This document shows positions 1-10,892 of a DNA stretch of 64,000 nucleotides, piece after piece. Within the stretch, counting starts at the first letter, position 1; every line of letters begins with the position of its first letter. The position numbers were made by a program, and so were the translations under genes. The stretch is from contig LR590468.1 of assembly GCA_901472505.1 (NCBI GenBank), forward strand, positions 124,001 to 188,000, in the 5' to 3' direction. This stretch comes from Proteus vulgaris. Its GTDB lineage: Bacteria > Pseudomonadota > Gammaproteobacteria > Enterobacterales > Enterobacteriaceae. The notes below the pieces were generated by a model. That model searched no databases. It saw nothing but the letters and a program-made list of their open reading frames with translations, and was not told where the DNA came from.

Positions 1-126
1 AAGGCACTTGAAGTAGCCGAATCAACAGAAAATGCCTCTTACATCGAAATAGTAACAGAGCGATATGAATCTTCTGAATTAGCAAAAAAATTAAAAGAAT
101 CTAAAAGTTCGTTATATTCATTCTAA
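1..126 (+). CDS. C-terminal end of a ThDP-dependent decarboxylase (5' partial)
   Basis: An open frame enters from the left edge and stops with TAA at 124-126, giving 41 residues. The segment (A-S-Y-I-E-I-V-T-E-R-Y, then a Lys/Ser-rich tail) resembles the extreme C-terminus of pyruvate/indolepyruvate/phenylpyruvate decarboxylases, where a Phe/Tyr-Ile-Glu-Val strand precedes the last helix. No cofactor-binding residue is in view, so the family call rests on a short match and the substrate cannot be named. Downstream is a hairpin that could end the transcript. Confidence 0.4.
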   Translation, partial: KALEVAESTENASYIEIVTERYESSELAKKLKESKSSLYSF

Positions 127-220
127 AATAAATGAATAAAATGATAAATGAAGTATTATAAAAAAAATGGATAAAATCTTAGATAACCTTCATTTATTAA
201 GTTAGGTATAAATTAAATGA

Positions 221-264
221 TTGGCATGTTCTAATTTTTATTTTAAATATATAGAGCATGCCAA
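221..264 (+). terminator. AT-loop hairpin after the partial decarboxylase
   Basis: Arms of 12 bases with one mismatch (TTGGCATGTTCT at 221-232 and AGAGCATGCCAA at 253-264) surround a 20-base AT loop. The T-tract after the stem is weak, so terminator function is an inference from its place 95 bases after the stop codon. The remaining AT-rich bases from 127 to 442 show no gene and probably hold the promoter of the autotransporter. Confidence 0.35.
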
Positions 265-442
265 TGTTTCATCCTCACATTTATCATATCGCATTAAAAT
301 AATCGTATATTGTAGTAGAAAATAATCAAAACATTATTAATGAATAAATTAAAACCAACTTTAAATATATCTCTTAATATAATACCCTGTCATAAAAAAT
401 AAACATAAATAATATAAATTAGCTCCAAACTTTTTGGAGACT

Positions 443-3376
443 ATGGCTTATTTTATGAAAAACATTGTAATACCTACCTCGTTAAGCTTCTTTTTTTTAC
501 TTTTTTCAAATTCATCATGGTCTGAAACAGATATTTTAGCAACCAAACAACGTATTATAGACCAACGCAATAATTGGCTGGAAGAGATCAAAAATGGTGT
601 CATCACAATTCCCCCTGAAAATGAGTCAAAAACAGCCGAACTAGATAGAATAATAAGCAATAATTATCAAACTATCACTGGTGAACGGAGAGAACTGGCC
701 GAAGCTGATAAGTCACAGAGCCATTCTTATGTTTTTTAATACCTATGCCAATATTTTATTTGGCGATAACGCCAAGTCGATCAATTTTAGCGATATTCAA
801 GCTTACCAAGATCTGAACATATTACATAACACAGGTACATATGCTTATGATCCAAACAAAAAAAGAGCACGCTCGATAGATTTTATCTTAAAAGAACTTT
901 TTTTACGTGGCAGACCTTATCAAGTTATTGATAAGGAAGGTAATTATCTTAACAATTATACCAATATAACAGGTTCATCTTACCCAAGTGGACATACATG
1001 GAACGGATATAAGCAAGCTACGGTTTTATCCATATTATTCCCTGAAAAGGGCAGTGAAATGTTTGCCCGAGCAATAGAATATGGTGAAAGTCGAGTTATC
1101 GTAGGGGCACACTTTGCAACAGATACCATCGCTTCGAGAATAGGAAATTATTACCTGTTATCACAGATGCTTGCAGATGATGACACTACTCGAACTTTTG
1201 TTAAACTTGCCAAAGAAGTCCGCCAGAATGTCGCTAATCAGTGTAAAAGCCTAAATTGTTTAACCACACCGAAAAAAATAACTAACGATGAAGCAGGTTA
1301 TTATGGAATAAAAGATCCTGAAATTTTACCGCTAATTTTCCCCAATAAAATACCCAGTTCAGCCAACAATTTACTACGTTTACGTTTTGCATATTTAACC
1401 AAAGAGCAGAGACAATCTATTTTAGCGAGCACAGCCTACCCTAGTAATTCTTTGGCTGGCTGGGCTTCAAACGAAAATGATCCAGATCCTAGCTGGGGAT
1501 TAATTAATCTTCCTAAAGCCTATAATGGGCCTTCATATTTCTATAATCATTTTATTGTTAATCAAACAAATAATAAATTTGACTTCGCTGAGTTTGGTAA
1601 ACTTGATGAATGGAAAAATGATATTAGTGGGCCTGGTAAATTAATCAAACAAGGCGATGGCACATTAATCTTATCTGGCAATAACCATTTTGCAGGCGTC
1701 GAGGTTAATCAGGGAAATTTACTACTTATAGGCGAAAATCACTATTCAAAAAATTCTTCCATCAATGGTGGTACATTGTTACTTGAAGGAAAATTAAATT
1801 CTTTACTGGATGTTAATAAAGGAACGTTACTATTAAATAATGGGAGCATAAATTCTCAGGTCAATATCAATGACAAGGGTGTACTTACTGGTAAAGGGAA
1901 AATTAAGAAACTAGAAGTGAATTCAGGAGGTATCGTAGCACCAGGCTATTCAATTGGTACGATTAATATAGATGATACTGTGCTCTTTAATTCTGATAGC
2001 CACTATCTGGTTGAAGTCAATTCACAAGGTGATAGCGATAAAATAATGAGCCTCGCACAGTGATACTTAATGGAGGTACAGTTAATGTATCTCTTGAAAA
2101 GAATAAAAACCTCCTCACAAAAGACAATGTTCAGAGTCTATATAACACGAAATATACTATTTTAATGGCGGATAAAGGTATTAATGGTAAATTCGCTGAT
2201 GTTAATCCAAACTATCTTTTTGTAGGAACAACACTATATTACGATCAGAATGCAGTAATATTAAATATCGGAAGAAATAATACTGCTTTTTCAAGCTTGG
2301 CAAAAACAAAAAACCAAATATCTATTGCCAATGCAATAGATGCATTACCTTCTGGGCATCCTGTCTATGAAAGCATTGTCGGAATGGATCTAAAAAATGA
2401 TGTCCGCAATGCCTTTAATGAATTAACTGGTCAAATTCATGCCGATGTTTTATCTAATCAACTTAACGGTAGCCGGCAAATAAAAGAAACACTCCTCTCT
2501 CAGGTTAAAAACGCAGAAATACTTAATAGCGAAAAAGAAAGTACAGACAATAAAGGCAATGTCTGGGCTAAAGTCCTTTATAATTGGGAAGATAGCTCAA
2601 GTGATGGTAATGCGAATAGCTATGATGCTTCTGCCTATGGTGTACTATTAGGTGCGGATCAGCGTTTTAACAACGATAAAATGCTACTTGGTGTAGCAGC
2701 GGGGGTCACCAAAACCTCTCTTTCAGGTTATAACAGTCACGCAAATAGCGAAAACTACCACTTATCACTCTATAGTGGTTATGATTTTAACCGTATCACG
2801 CTACGTGCAGGTGTATCGAATACGTTTCATCGTGTCCATACCTCAAAAACGCTCAATTACGTCGCGCAATCAGATAAAAATACGGCTAATTACAATGGGA
2901 ACACCAACCAGATATTTATCGAAGTGGCTTATCCAATAACTCTTTCGGACACACAATTAGAGCCGTTTGTTAATTTAGAATACGCCAAAACAAAAAACGC
3001 TACCATTAACGAGCAAGGAGGCCGTGCAGCCTTACAAGCCCATTCACAAAGTTTAAATTCAACCACATCTACTACAGGGTTACGTTTAAATAACCAGTGG
3101 AAACTTAACAATAAATCTAATGTTTCTCTGTATGGCGAACTAGGTTGGTTACACCAATACCACGATATGGAACGAGGTATCAATTTACGTTTCACTAATA
3201 CCCAACCAACATTTACTGCTAATAGCGTTGATACGGCACGGGATGCTCTTGTGGTTAAAGCAGGAACAACAATCCAAATCAATGAAATATCAAAATTATC
3301 AATCGGATATAGTGGATTAACAGCAAAAAATCAGCAAGATAATAGCATTGATATGAAAGTATCTATCTCTTTCTGA
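443..3376 (+). pseudogene. Class A acid phosphatase (PAP2) - autotransporter fusion, two frameshifts
   Basis: Secreted phosphatase passenger joined to an outer-membrane beta-barrel. Residues 5-25 form a signal peptide. The passenger carries the full class A acid phosphatase signature: KELFLRGRP (K-x6-RP) near 893-919, PSGH near 985, and SRVIVGAHFATD (SR-x5-H-x3-D) near 1090-1125. Next come passenger-associated repeats (GDGTLILSG near 1654, several NGGTLLLEG-like turns), then a 250-residue barrel ending in Phe (ISF). Frame changes occur in a T6 run at 732-737 (one extra base repairs it) and at 2060 (one missing base). The total length is divisible by three, giving about 977 residues once corrected. 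The start is ATG 443 or 455; GGAG at 436-439 sits close to the first. Whether the frameshifts are real or sequence errors is open. Confidence 0.75.
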
Positions 3377-3712
3377 TTAGGATTTTTTAACACTCCCTCA
3401 TAATAAAGTGAAGTATTCAACGCGGATAGTTTATAGGAATGAGGCTCTTATTGAGGAATTCTTAACTCTAACTATCTATAACTGATCCGCAATGATAAGT
3501 TGCTACATATTATGAGAGTTTAAAATTATCCTCTTATTCACCAAGCCGGATAGTTGATTATCCGTTATGCGGAGAACGAATAAAGCAATTTAGGTAGAAG
3601 ACTAAATTTAGTTTAAAAAACTTGAGTTAAAATAATTTACTATTGAAATATTTATTTAAGATAAAATAAAATCATAAATGAAATAAATAGAAATAAAAAT
3701 ATCTTTCATAAA
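3377..3712. other. Intergenic region without a gene
   Basis: AT-rich spacer between the convergent autotransporter gene and the fimbrial operon. Imperfect inverted repeats are visible (a GCGGATAGTT-like arm near 3422 and GATCCGC near 3484; CCGGATAGTTGATTATCCG around 3544-3562). They may be transcript-end hairpins or decayed repeat units. No open frame with a ribosome-binding site was seen. Confidence 0.4.
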
Positions 3713-3738
3713 AAAAGTGGATCCTAAGATCCACTTTT
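3713..3738. terminator. Bidirectional intrinsic terminator ending the fimbrial operon
   Basis: A perfect 11-bp stem (AAAAGTGGATC, loop CTAA, GATCCACTTTT) is flanked by an A-run on the left and T7 on the right, so it can work on both strands. It lies 22 bases beyond the adhesin stop codon on the minus strand. Confidence 0.85.
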
Positions 3739-3759
3739 CCTTTTTTTAAACCATTATCT

Positions 3760-4926
3760 TTATCCGCGAACAAAAATATTTACATCCACTTTTCCGCGAT
3801 ATTCACCCGCTTTTGTGCCATCTGGTTTGCAAAGAGCCCATTTAATACCAAATATATCAGGTTGATTATTCCCCATATTGGTTCCACTTAGTTCGAGATC
3901 GGTATTATTGAACTTTAATAGATTGTTATTATTTTCATCAGCACATTTTAAATTCGGTGTTGAAGTTTGCTTATAAGGCAATCCTATCACCCAAGGTTTT
4001 TTGTTAGATACAGTACCATTAATAGGAGCTAAGACTAATTTATTTACATTACTGGGATCTAAACTTCCCTCTTTAATCACCGCTGACATATTTACAGGGT
4101 TGCCTAATCCACCACAGGATAATGTAAATACAGAATCTCTAATAACTTCATTCGTAAATGTCATATTTTCATTAATTTGTTGATTAGATACACCAGTAAC
4201 AGCACAAGAACGTTTTACTGTTACATCTGCAATTACGTTAACTTGTGCAAAAAAGTCCCCACTAGCACTCCGACCAAAACTACCTACATAAAAAGGAGTG
4301 CCTTTATACGTTAACTTACCTGGCGTTAAATTAGCATCAATATAAACAGGAAATGAACTTGGTGTTGTGACACTAACAACTTTTGAGCCACCACCAGGAA
4401 CTGTTGTCGTTGCATAATTATGTGGCACAAAACATACATTAATGCTAGATGATTCTTTATCAACAAGACTACTATTCACCTGAAAAAATTGCCCCGAATA
4501 AGCACTTTGATAATTAGAACTAAAATTAGATAAACTGACATTGAAGTTAAATTGTGGTGTTACATAAACTGCCGTATTTGTATTATTGGAATGCGTTAGT
4601 TTTAGACCGTATTTATTAGTTTGCCCAGGAATTTTAGAAACAAATGTGGCATCACATCTCGTTTTTGACTGACTTAAAGAAATAATCGCATACTTAGTAT
4701 CCCAAGAAGAGTTACTGCTAATATCATAAACAGGACTCCCAGGAAAACTACTAGTCCCAGTCAATGTACCATTTATATATTGAACTTGAGTGGGGCTAAT
4801 ATTCATATCAATCACCCCAGTTAAGCTTAATGTCATAGCACCCCTATCTGTTCCAGCTAAAACATTAAATGACGAAGTCATTAATACTGAAGTTAGTGAT
4901 GCCATCATTAAATTACGCATTTTCAT
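3760..4926 (-). CDS. Fimbrial tip adhesin, two-domain
   Basis: Likely tip subunit of the chaperone-usher fimbria and last gene of the operon. The product is 388 residues with a signal peptide ending at VLAG. An N-terminal receptor-binding region (about 25-230, with two Cys) is followed by a pilin domain with Cys pairs (SCAVTGV, LSCGG, LKCADE, WALCKP) and a C-terminal strand VDVNIFVRG for donor-strand exchange. The length is about twice that of the other subunits, as in FimH/MrpH-type tips. I chose ATG 4926, preceded by GGTGGA, rather than an upstream in-frame codon that would overlap the usher. Ligand unknown. Confidence 0.7.
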   Translation of the reverse strand: MKMRNLMMASLTSVLMTSSFNVLAGTDRGAMTLSLTGVIDMNISPTQVQYINGTLTGTSSFPGSPVYDISSNSSWDTKYAIISLSQSKTRCDATFVSKIPGQTNKYGLKLTHSNNTNTAVYVTPQFNFNVSLSNFSSNYQSAYSGQFFQVNSSLVDKESSSINVCFVPHNYATTTVPGGGSKVVSVTTPSSFPVYIDANLTPGKLTYKGTPFYVGSFGRSASGDFFAQVNVIADVTVKRSCAVTGVSNQQINENMTFTNEVIRDSVFTLSCGGLGNPVNMSAVIKEGSLDPSNVNKLVLAPINGTVSNKKPWVIGLPYKQTSTPNLKCADENNNNLLKFNNTDLELSGTNMGNNQPDIFGIKWALCKPDGTKAGEYRGKVDVNIFVRG

Positions 4927-4961
4927 TGTTATGCATCCACCTATAAAATAAGGATTATTTT

Positions 4962-7549
4962 TTATTGGCAAGAAAGAGATAAAATTCTTATTGGTTGCTT
5001 GCTATTGACTTCAATATTACTTAAGCCACTATATGAAACGTTGCAGCTTTGCTGGTTTTTATTACCCCATTTCACTAACAGCTTACCATTATCAGGAAGC
5101 CCACTCATATAAAGCTGGCCATTTTCACCAACAATACCTGTATTCAAATCATTAGGATTATCAGCATCAATTAACGTCGCAATAGCGCCAAATGGGACAA
5201 CACTTTTATTTTGAGAAAGATTTAAAATAGCTTGGAAGCCAATCTTTGTTTTAAAGGCAACCTTAACAATAGCGCCTTTTGTCGGAACGACATTTTGAGA
5301 TGTGGATTGTAGAGTCGTATTATCAGGCAATGTATTTACATTTAATGCAATTGTGTTTTGGCGATATTCTGTAAGATATGGTGATAACGCATATCCCTGT
5401 CCATTAATCGCACCATTTCCTGAACTTAATTCAGTTCCTTTTGCTCCAGGTGCTTCAACAATAGCCATACTATTGCCCATACTTCTACCCAGCAATAAAC
5501 CACCTGAATGTAAAAGTAAACCACCGTTCATGCTGCCATTAACATTATAATAGTCACTTGAATAATTATAATTTAGAGAGGATGTGCCATAGTTACCTGA
5601 ATAATTAGCATATGCTGAGCCATTATTAGATTGACCTTGGTTAGCCCAAGATTGAGAAATACCATAAGATAAGGAGTTATCAAATGCACTACCAGATAAT
5701 CCAACTTGCTGGTTAGTTCTTCCATTATTATCATGGTTTATCATGTAAGTGCTATTAAAATTGTTGAGCGCAGGCGAATTACTAAACACACTAAATGGAA
5801 CGCTCACATTAAAACTAATTTGCCTATTTTCAGGCCAACTATCATCTGATTTTATTCTATCAATACTGTAGTTAACGCCAAAATTAATACCACGAATATT
5901 TCCGTTATAACCCGTGGTAAGTTGAGTAACATTCTTATCTTGTTCCCAATAATTATAACGGCTACCAGATAAATAAATACTACCGTACTGACCTAATGAT
6001 TGTGATAATGACGTTGTAAAACGACTTTTTTCTCGTTCACCTAACCACGGTGAAGTACCGTCTTTTAACCGATAATCTTCAGTATTAAATTGATTAAAAA
6101 TCGTAATAATCTTTAGTTGAAAAAACGTAATGCCGTTAAGTCAACAGAGGTTCCTGTAGTAGTCATATTCTTAGAATAACGGAATCGATAAGATTGCCCA
6201 TTTTGGGAGCCTATTGTATTAAAGTCAGCATGAGCATGTGTAATATCTGTAGACAGAGCACCCCAATTACCTAATGAAATTCCTATCCCAGAAGAAATAG
6301 CGTAATAATCTTTCGCACCTAATAACCCACCATAAAGAGTGACATCATGAGGTAAACCATAAATACCACTGGCAAGCAGAAAATCTGCTTTTTTAGAACC
6401 AACCGTTGTGCCACCATCAAATCGCCCAGTACTAATTTCATATTTCCAACCACCTGGCCTTAACATTACGGGTAATGATGAAAAAGCAACTGTAAATGTC
6501 CTTTCTGAACCATCTTCTTCTTTCACTGTGACATCTAAGTTCCCTCCCGAACCACTAGCATAAAGATCGGTTATTTTAAATGCACCAGGGGCAACATAAG
6601 TTTGATAAATGACATTCCCATTTTGTCGGATAGTAATTTGAGCATTAGATTGAGCAATACCACTCACATCAGTAGCAAAACCTTGCTGGCTGGCCGGCAA
6701 CATTTGTTCATTAGAAACTAAACGTATTCCTTTCATTGGAATGCTATCAAAGACATCATTTCCTGTTGTAGTTTCACCAATAATAAATTCCGAACGTAAA
6801 GAGTAAAGATTACGAGAAAGATATGTATTAGAAAATTTATTACTATTATTACTTTGAGTCTCTGTATTATTTGAATTTCGAGTATATGTCTGTGTCATTG
6901 TCGAGCGTAAACGCCAATCATAAAGATTAAACCCCGCTCTTAATTGAGCAAAGAAGTTATCATTTTTTTGTTTTCCATTATTATTAATTTTATCGAAATG
7001 ACTGTCGTTAGAAGAGTGTCCCCCGCTCAGCATATAATTAATAAACATAGCCGTAACACCACTATCAAAAGAGGCGGGGTCAATATAACCAACAGCCTCA
7101 TTAGACATCACAATTTGAGGAAAACTAGTAATTAATTTTAGTTCTGATAAATTTACTTTTATTGATGCATCAGGTATATATTCAGTAATATCATAAATTA
7201 CTTGATCATTTTTTAATGTGTTCAAATCAGGTATTACTTTAGTATTAACACCTAATTCATCTAATAACTCTCGCGTAATTTCAGGTACTACTTTGTTATT
7301 AGGCCCCTTTATTAAATCAATAATTATCTCACCCGTATTATTACCATTGACATAAACTAATAAAGATATTTTACCTTCAGGTAAAGCATCCTTTTGTGAA
7401 AACTGGCTTAAATCAATTTCATTTGCAGATGTACCTAATTGTCCATCAAGTAATGCGGGATCAAAATAATCTTCTGCAAAAGAATGAAATGAGAACAAAA
7501 TAAGTGATGTAAAAAAACTATATCTAAACATTGTCATTGATTTATTCAT
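4962..7549 (-). pseudogene. Fimbrial outer-membrane usher, two frameshifts
   Basis: PapC/FimD-type usher that exports and polymerises chaperone-subunit complexes through the outer membrane. The N-terminal part (7549-6113, 478 codons) has a signal peptide, the usher N-domain (FDPALLDG, then QFSQKDALPEG) and about half the barrel with the plug region. The C-terminal part (to 4962) holds the rest of the barrel and the C-terminal domains ending LSLSCQ. The frame is lost in an A6 run (6120-6125) and an A5 run (6096-6100, plus strand). Removing one base from each restores an 861-residue protein, reading LRFSTKDYYDFNQFNTEDY across the junction. Two extra homopolymer bases fit sequence error at least as well as decay. 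Confidence 0.8.
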
Positions 7550-7599
7550 TTTTACACTCTTAATATTTATCTTTATAAAAATACACTTTTATAAAACTA

Positions 7600-8346
7600 T
7601 TAATTTACTGTTTTCATTTTTTCATCTAATGGAAACATAAACTCATCTAATACTTGCCAATGAATAGATGTAATATTTTTTTCATTTGAAAATAAATATT
7701 CTTGTGTGCCAAAAGGAGGAACATTTTTCGACAACTCTTGCAGTTCGATTTCTTTTCCATTTATCTTTATTGTGTTAAAAGCAAGATAAATGGGTGAATC
7801 ATTTCTAGCGATTATTTTATTACCATCAACCAACATTGATAATTTTTTTTCTGCATCTTTTATTTTTATACCTTCAAGAGATTTTGGCCGATAATATACT
7901 TTAAAGTTTAATGCCCTAATAAAGTTCATCTGTACATTCGGTGTTTCTTCAGCTGTCGATGGGATTAATCGAAATTGAGCAATATAAACACTCTCTCTAT
8001 CTGTTGGTAATTTACTTTCGGATCCCGTAAATTTAATTACCCATTCATAGTATTCTTCAGGTTCTATTTTTTGTAACAATGGAGTTAGAATAAAAGGAGG
8101 ATTCTCTTTTTTATCAATTAATTGTAATCCTGTGGATTCATCTAACCATCTCATACTAGCTTGAATAAGATATGCTTTTTTTTCATTATTTCTTAAACCG
8201 ATAGAGATGCTTTTACTACCTTCATTATATGTCATTCTTTGTAATGAAAATTCAAATGCATTATTAGCAGACCATGCTAATTGGCAATAAAAAAAACCTA
8301 ATATCAAAGTAGTAATAAAAAAAATACGACTATTCAAAATGTTCAT
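7600..8346 (-). CDS. Periplasmic fimbrial chaperone (third in operon)
   Basis: PapD-like chaperone with a signal peptide (residues 1-27). The N-domain strand holds the conserved LPTDRESVY segment and the usual FKVYYRPKSL with the subunit-anchoring Lys/Arg-Pro. The C-domain ends in DEFMFPLDEK. I chose ATG 8346 with AGGGA upstream, just after the previous chaperone's frame ends at 8351; an earlier in-frame codon at 8388 would overlap that gene. The sequence differs clearly from the other two chaperones of the operon, suggesting each serves different subunits. Directly upstream of the usher gene. Confidence 0.8.
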   Translation of the reverse strand: MNILNSRIFFITTLILGFFYCQLAWSANNAFEFSLQRMTYNEGSKSISIGLRNNEKKAYLIQASMRWLDESTGLQLIDKKENPPFILTPLLQKIEPEEYYEWVIKFTGSESKLPTDRESVYIAQFRLIPSTAEETPNVQMNFIRALNFKVYYRPKSLEGIKIKDAEKKLSMLVDGNKIIARNDSPIYLAFNTIKINGKEIELQELSKNVPPFGTQEYLFSNEKNITSIHWQVLDEFMFPLDEKMKTVN

Positions 8347-8350
8347 CTCA

Positions 8351-9042
8351 TTATCCCTTATATTTGAATTCTTTTGATAACTCACCATAGTCGTTAATTA
8401 TATGCCAACTAGCTTCTTTTATTGATTGTTCCGCCCATTCGGTCTTGCTATAAGGAGCTAACAAGAAAGTTCTATTATATTTTTATTATCAACTTTAATT
8501 GATGTTAATGTCATATAATATGGCGTTGGGTTATCTAAAAACCATTTTCCTTCTTTTTCTTTAAGAAGGATTTTTTTGTAATCTTGTTCTGAAGGCCTTG
8601 CTATATTTTCAGGGCGATAAATAACTTTAATCACAAAATTAGTTATTAATACTAATTTTGATTCCTGTGACTCACCTTCATTAGGTCGTTTAGTGGAAGG
8701 TATAATTTTTGTATTCAAATAAAAGAGTGACTCTTTATCATTGGGTAAATATTGAGTATCTTTTAATAAAATACGTAAAGATGATACACTTTTATTTTCT
8801 AAACGAAAAACCGGAGGAGTAACGATAAAATTAGAGGATAAATTTCCATCAATTTTCTCAGTAACGCCAGCTTGTATTAAATAAGGCTGATTATCATCAT
8901 TAGAAATATATATACTTTCACTTGAACTACCTTCGGTAAAAATAACTCGTGTTTTGCCTAAACTAACCCCTTGAGCATTAGCATTAAAATAAGTAAAAGC
9001 CAATATTAAAATAATAGAAATTTTTATAATAAAATTATTCAT
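8351..9042 (-). pseudogene. Periplasmic fimbrial chaperone (second in operon), one frameshift
   Basis: PapD-like chaperone: signal peptide to NANA, then VSLGKTRVIFTEG (the conserved Arg), LPNDKESLFY and FVIKVIYRPENI. The printed frame stops early at 8458. Adding one base to the TTT at 8466-8468 (plus strand AAA) continues as LLAPYSKTEWAEQ and ends WHIINDYGELSKEFKYKG at 8351, giving the expected 230 residues. The missing segment is the C-terminal domain edge that packs on the usher-bound subunit, so a genuine truncation would probably inactivate it. A sequencing gap in the short run is the simpler explanation. Confidence 0.75.
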
Positions 9043-9050
9043 ATAATATC

Positions 9051-9593
9051 TTAATCAACAATATACGAAAAAGTTAACGTTGCTGAAAACTCTCCGGCTT
9101 CAGGATCACAAGTTGCAGGATCTTTGCATTTAACATAGGTATAAAGTGTTTTTTCTAACTGATCTTTACTAATGTTATCCCAAACAGTATCTTCAGATTT
9201 AAAAAAATCCGCATTAAGATTAGATTGAGCGACATTATTTTTATTCGATACTCTGATACCAAAACTTTTAGTGAGATCATCATTAAAAGTAACCGTATTT
9301 AAAGTACTTTTTGCCTTCATCGTCACATAAGTATCAAAGAAGTCATTTGTTTTACAGTCACTCAGTAAAACCTTTATCGGTATAGGTTCTATAAGATTAT
9401 TTTTAATTTTATTCGATTGAATACTGCCAAAATCAACTTCATTGTTACTTGTACCAGAAACAGAGAGCTTACAAGTTTGTTTATCAATAATCACGTTAAA
9501 GTCAAATTCAATACTTTGAGCACTAAAACTGATAAAGAGTGCAGGTGTAATAAATAAACTTAACAAATTCCTTTTCAATAGAAATATATTCAT
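9051..9593 (-). CDS. Minor fimbrial subunit
   Basis: 180-residue pilin-like protein with a signal peptide (to about AQS). An N-terminal extension leads into FNVIIDKQTCKLSVSG, with the first Cys of the pilin fold, and a partner Cys follows in LSDCKT. The C-terminal strand FSATLTFSYIVD has the alternating hydrophobic pattern used for donor-strand exchange. Extra cysteines (VKCKDPATC) suggest a second disulfide. It lies 8 bases upstream of chaperone 2, in the same operon. Adaptor or minor-shaft role is inferred from position. Confidence 0.7.
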   Translation of the reverse strand: MNIFLLKRNLLSLFITPALFISFSAQSIEFDFNVIIDKQTCKLSVSGTSNNEVDFGSIQSNKIKNNLIEPIPIKVLLSDCKTNDFFDTYVTMKAKSTLNTVTFNDDLTKSFGIRVSNKNNVAQSNLNADFFKSEDTVWDNISKDQLEKTLYTYVKCKDPATCDPEAGEFSATLTFSYIVD

Positions 9594-9603
9594 ATTTACT
9601 CTC

Positions 9604-10158
9604 TCAAGGTTGTATAAGTGTTAATGCTAATATTGCTTTTAGCGTGCCAGGATTAACCGCTGAACCGTCTTTCTTAACGAGCTCTACTTCAAAATCTTTA
9701 TTTTTATTACCGTTTCCAGTTGTAATAAAAACAGAACTTGTCCCGGCATTAAAATTAACTAAAGAACAATGACCGTTTTTACAATCGTACAAAGCAAAAC
9801 TTGCATTGGTTGGATTATTCACCGGTGATATTTTGTTATTTGCAATTTCTGTTCCTGATCCCGCTTTGATAACAACTTCCATATCAGGTGTTTCATCAAC
9901 ATAATCTTGACAAAGATAGTTAACAGAAAAAGGTATTTTGTTTTCTTCTTTTACACCTATTTCATCAACATTTTGCATTAACGTTGATTGAGAAAATTTC
10001 ACCGTTTGGTCTGATAAAGTAAAAGCACATGTACCTTTTGTTACTGAGCCTTTTACGATGACAACCGCAGAATCATCAACAGCGCTATGCCCATAAAAAG
10101 AAACACAGGCTAATAATGCGCCCAACACAATTGGCTTAAAATGTGGCTTTATGTTCAT
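9604..10158 (-). CDS. Minor fimbrial subunit
   Basis: 184-residue pilin-like protein with a signal peptide ending GHSA. The typical VVIVKGSVTKGTCAFTL entry holds the first Cys; further Cys occur at NYLCQD, YDCKN and HCSL. The C-terminal strand is LKAILALTLIQP. I chose ATG 10158 because AGGTGG lies 5 bases upstream; the gene overlaps the end of chaperone 1 by 23 bases, which implies translational coupling. Probably an adaptor between shaft and tip; no specific name recognised. Confidence 0.7.
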   Translation of the reverse strand: MNIKPHFKPIVLGALLACVSFYGHSAVDDSAVVIVKGSVTKGTCAFTLSDQTVKFSQSTLMQNVDEIGVKEENKIPFSVNYLCQDYVDETPDMEVVIKAGSGTEIANNKISPVNNPTNASFALYDCKNGHCSLVNFNAGTSSVFITTGNGNKNKDFEVELVKKDGSAVNPGTLKAILALTLIQP

Positions 10159-10834
10159 TAAATCCACCTAAATCATCTATTGTACGCCATTGAACACTTC
10201 CTTTACTTACCCCTATAGGTAAGGCATATTTTATCGAACTATAAGGCGCGATCATGGCATTGTTATTGGCCAAACTAACATCTAGCTTTATATTGTTGAC
10301 AGAAAACCCAGCAAAATTGACGTAATAAGGAGAATTATTGACTACCTTTAATTGCTTTCCTTCCACACTAAATCCTAATTTCTTTTGCGCATCCTCTGAT
10401 GTCATCGGTAAGTTTTTAGGTCGGTAGAAAAGTTTTATGACATTATCAAATCCCACACTTAAGCCCGCTGTGTCAGAATTATTGTTTTGTCCAGGGATCA
10501 TCTTTGCATGAAAATAAAAAATACTTTCTCTATCTTTCGGTAAAGAATTACTCATGATATAAATTTTCACTTCATGCCTTGATAAACTATTAATTCTAAA
10601 AAGAGGTGGCGTGACTTGAAATACAACAGGGTTTTCATCAGAGGAAATATAAGTTTGTACCAAATAATTTATTTTTGGCTCTTCATTACGAACAATAACA
10701 CCTACACTATTTTCACCTTCAGGATAAATAATACGTGTAGCGTTTAAACCCACACCTTTGGAATAAGCAAGTGGAGATATAATCATTAGTAAAATAACAA
10801 AAAATTTTCTGATTCTATTTGTAACTTTAATCAT
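10136..10834 (-). CDS. Periplasmic fimbrial chaperone (first in operon)
   Basis: PapD-like chaperone of 232 residues: signal peptide to AYS, then VGLNATRIIYPEGENSV with the conserved Arg, TPPLFRINS, LPKDRESIFYFH and VIKLFYRPKNL with the conserved Lys. It follows the major subunit gene by about 58 bases, the usual place for the shaft chaperone. Intact in this sequence. It acts in the periplasm by donor-strand complementation of subunits before delivery to the usher. Confidence 0.85.
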   Translation of the reverse strand: MIKVTNRIRKFFVILLMIISPLAYSKGVGLNATRIIYPEGENSVGVIVRNEEPKINYLVQTYISSDENPVVFQVTPPLFRINSLSRHEVKIYIMSNSLPKDRESIFYFHAKMIPGQNNNSDTAGLSVGFDNVIKLFYRPKNLPMTSEDAQKKLGFSVEGKQLKVVNNSPYYVNFAGFSVNNIKLDVSLANNNAMIAPYSSIKYALPIGVSKGSVQWRTIDDLGGFNEHKATF

Positions 10835-10892
10835 TATATTTCTTCTTTAATGAGAGGCTCTATTAGATAGAGCCTCTAAAAATTAAGTAATA

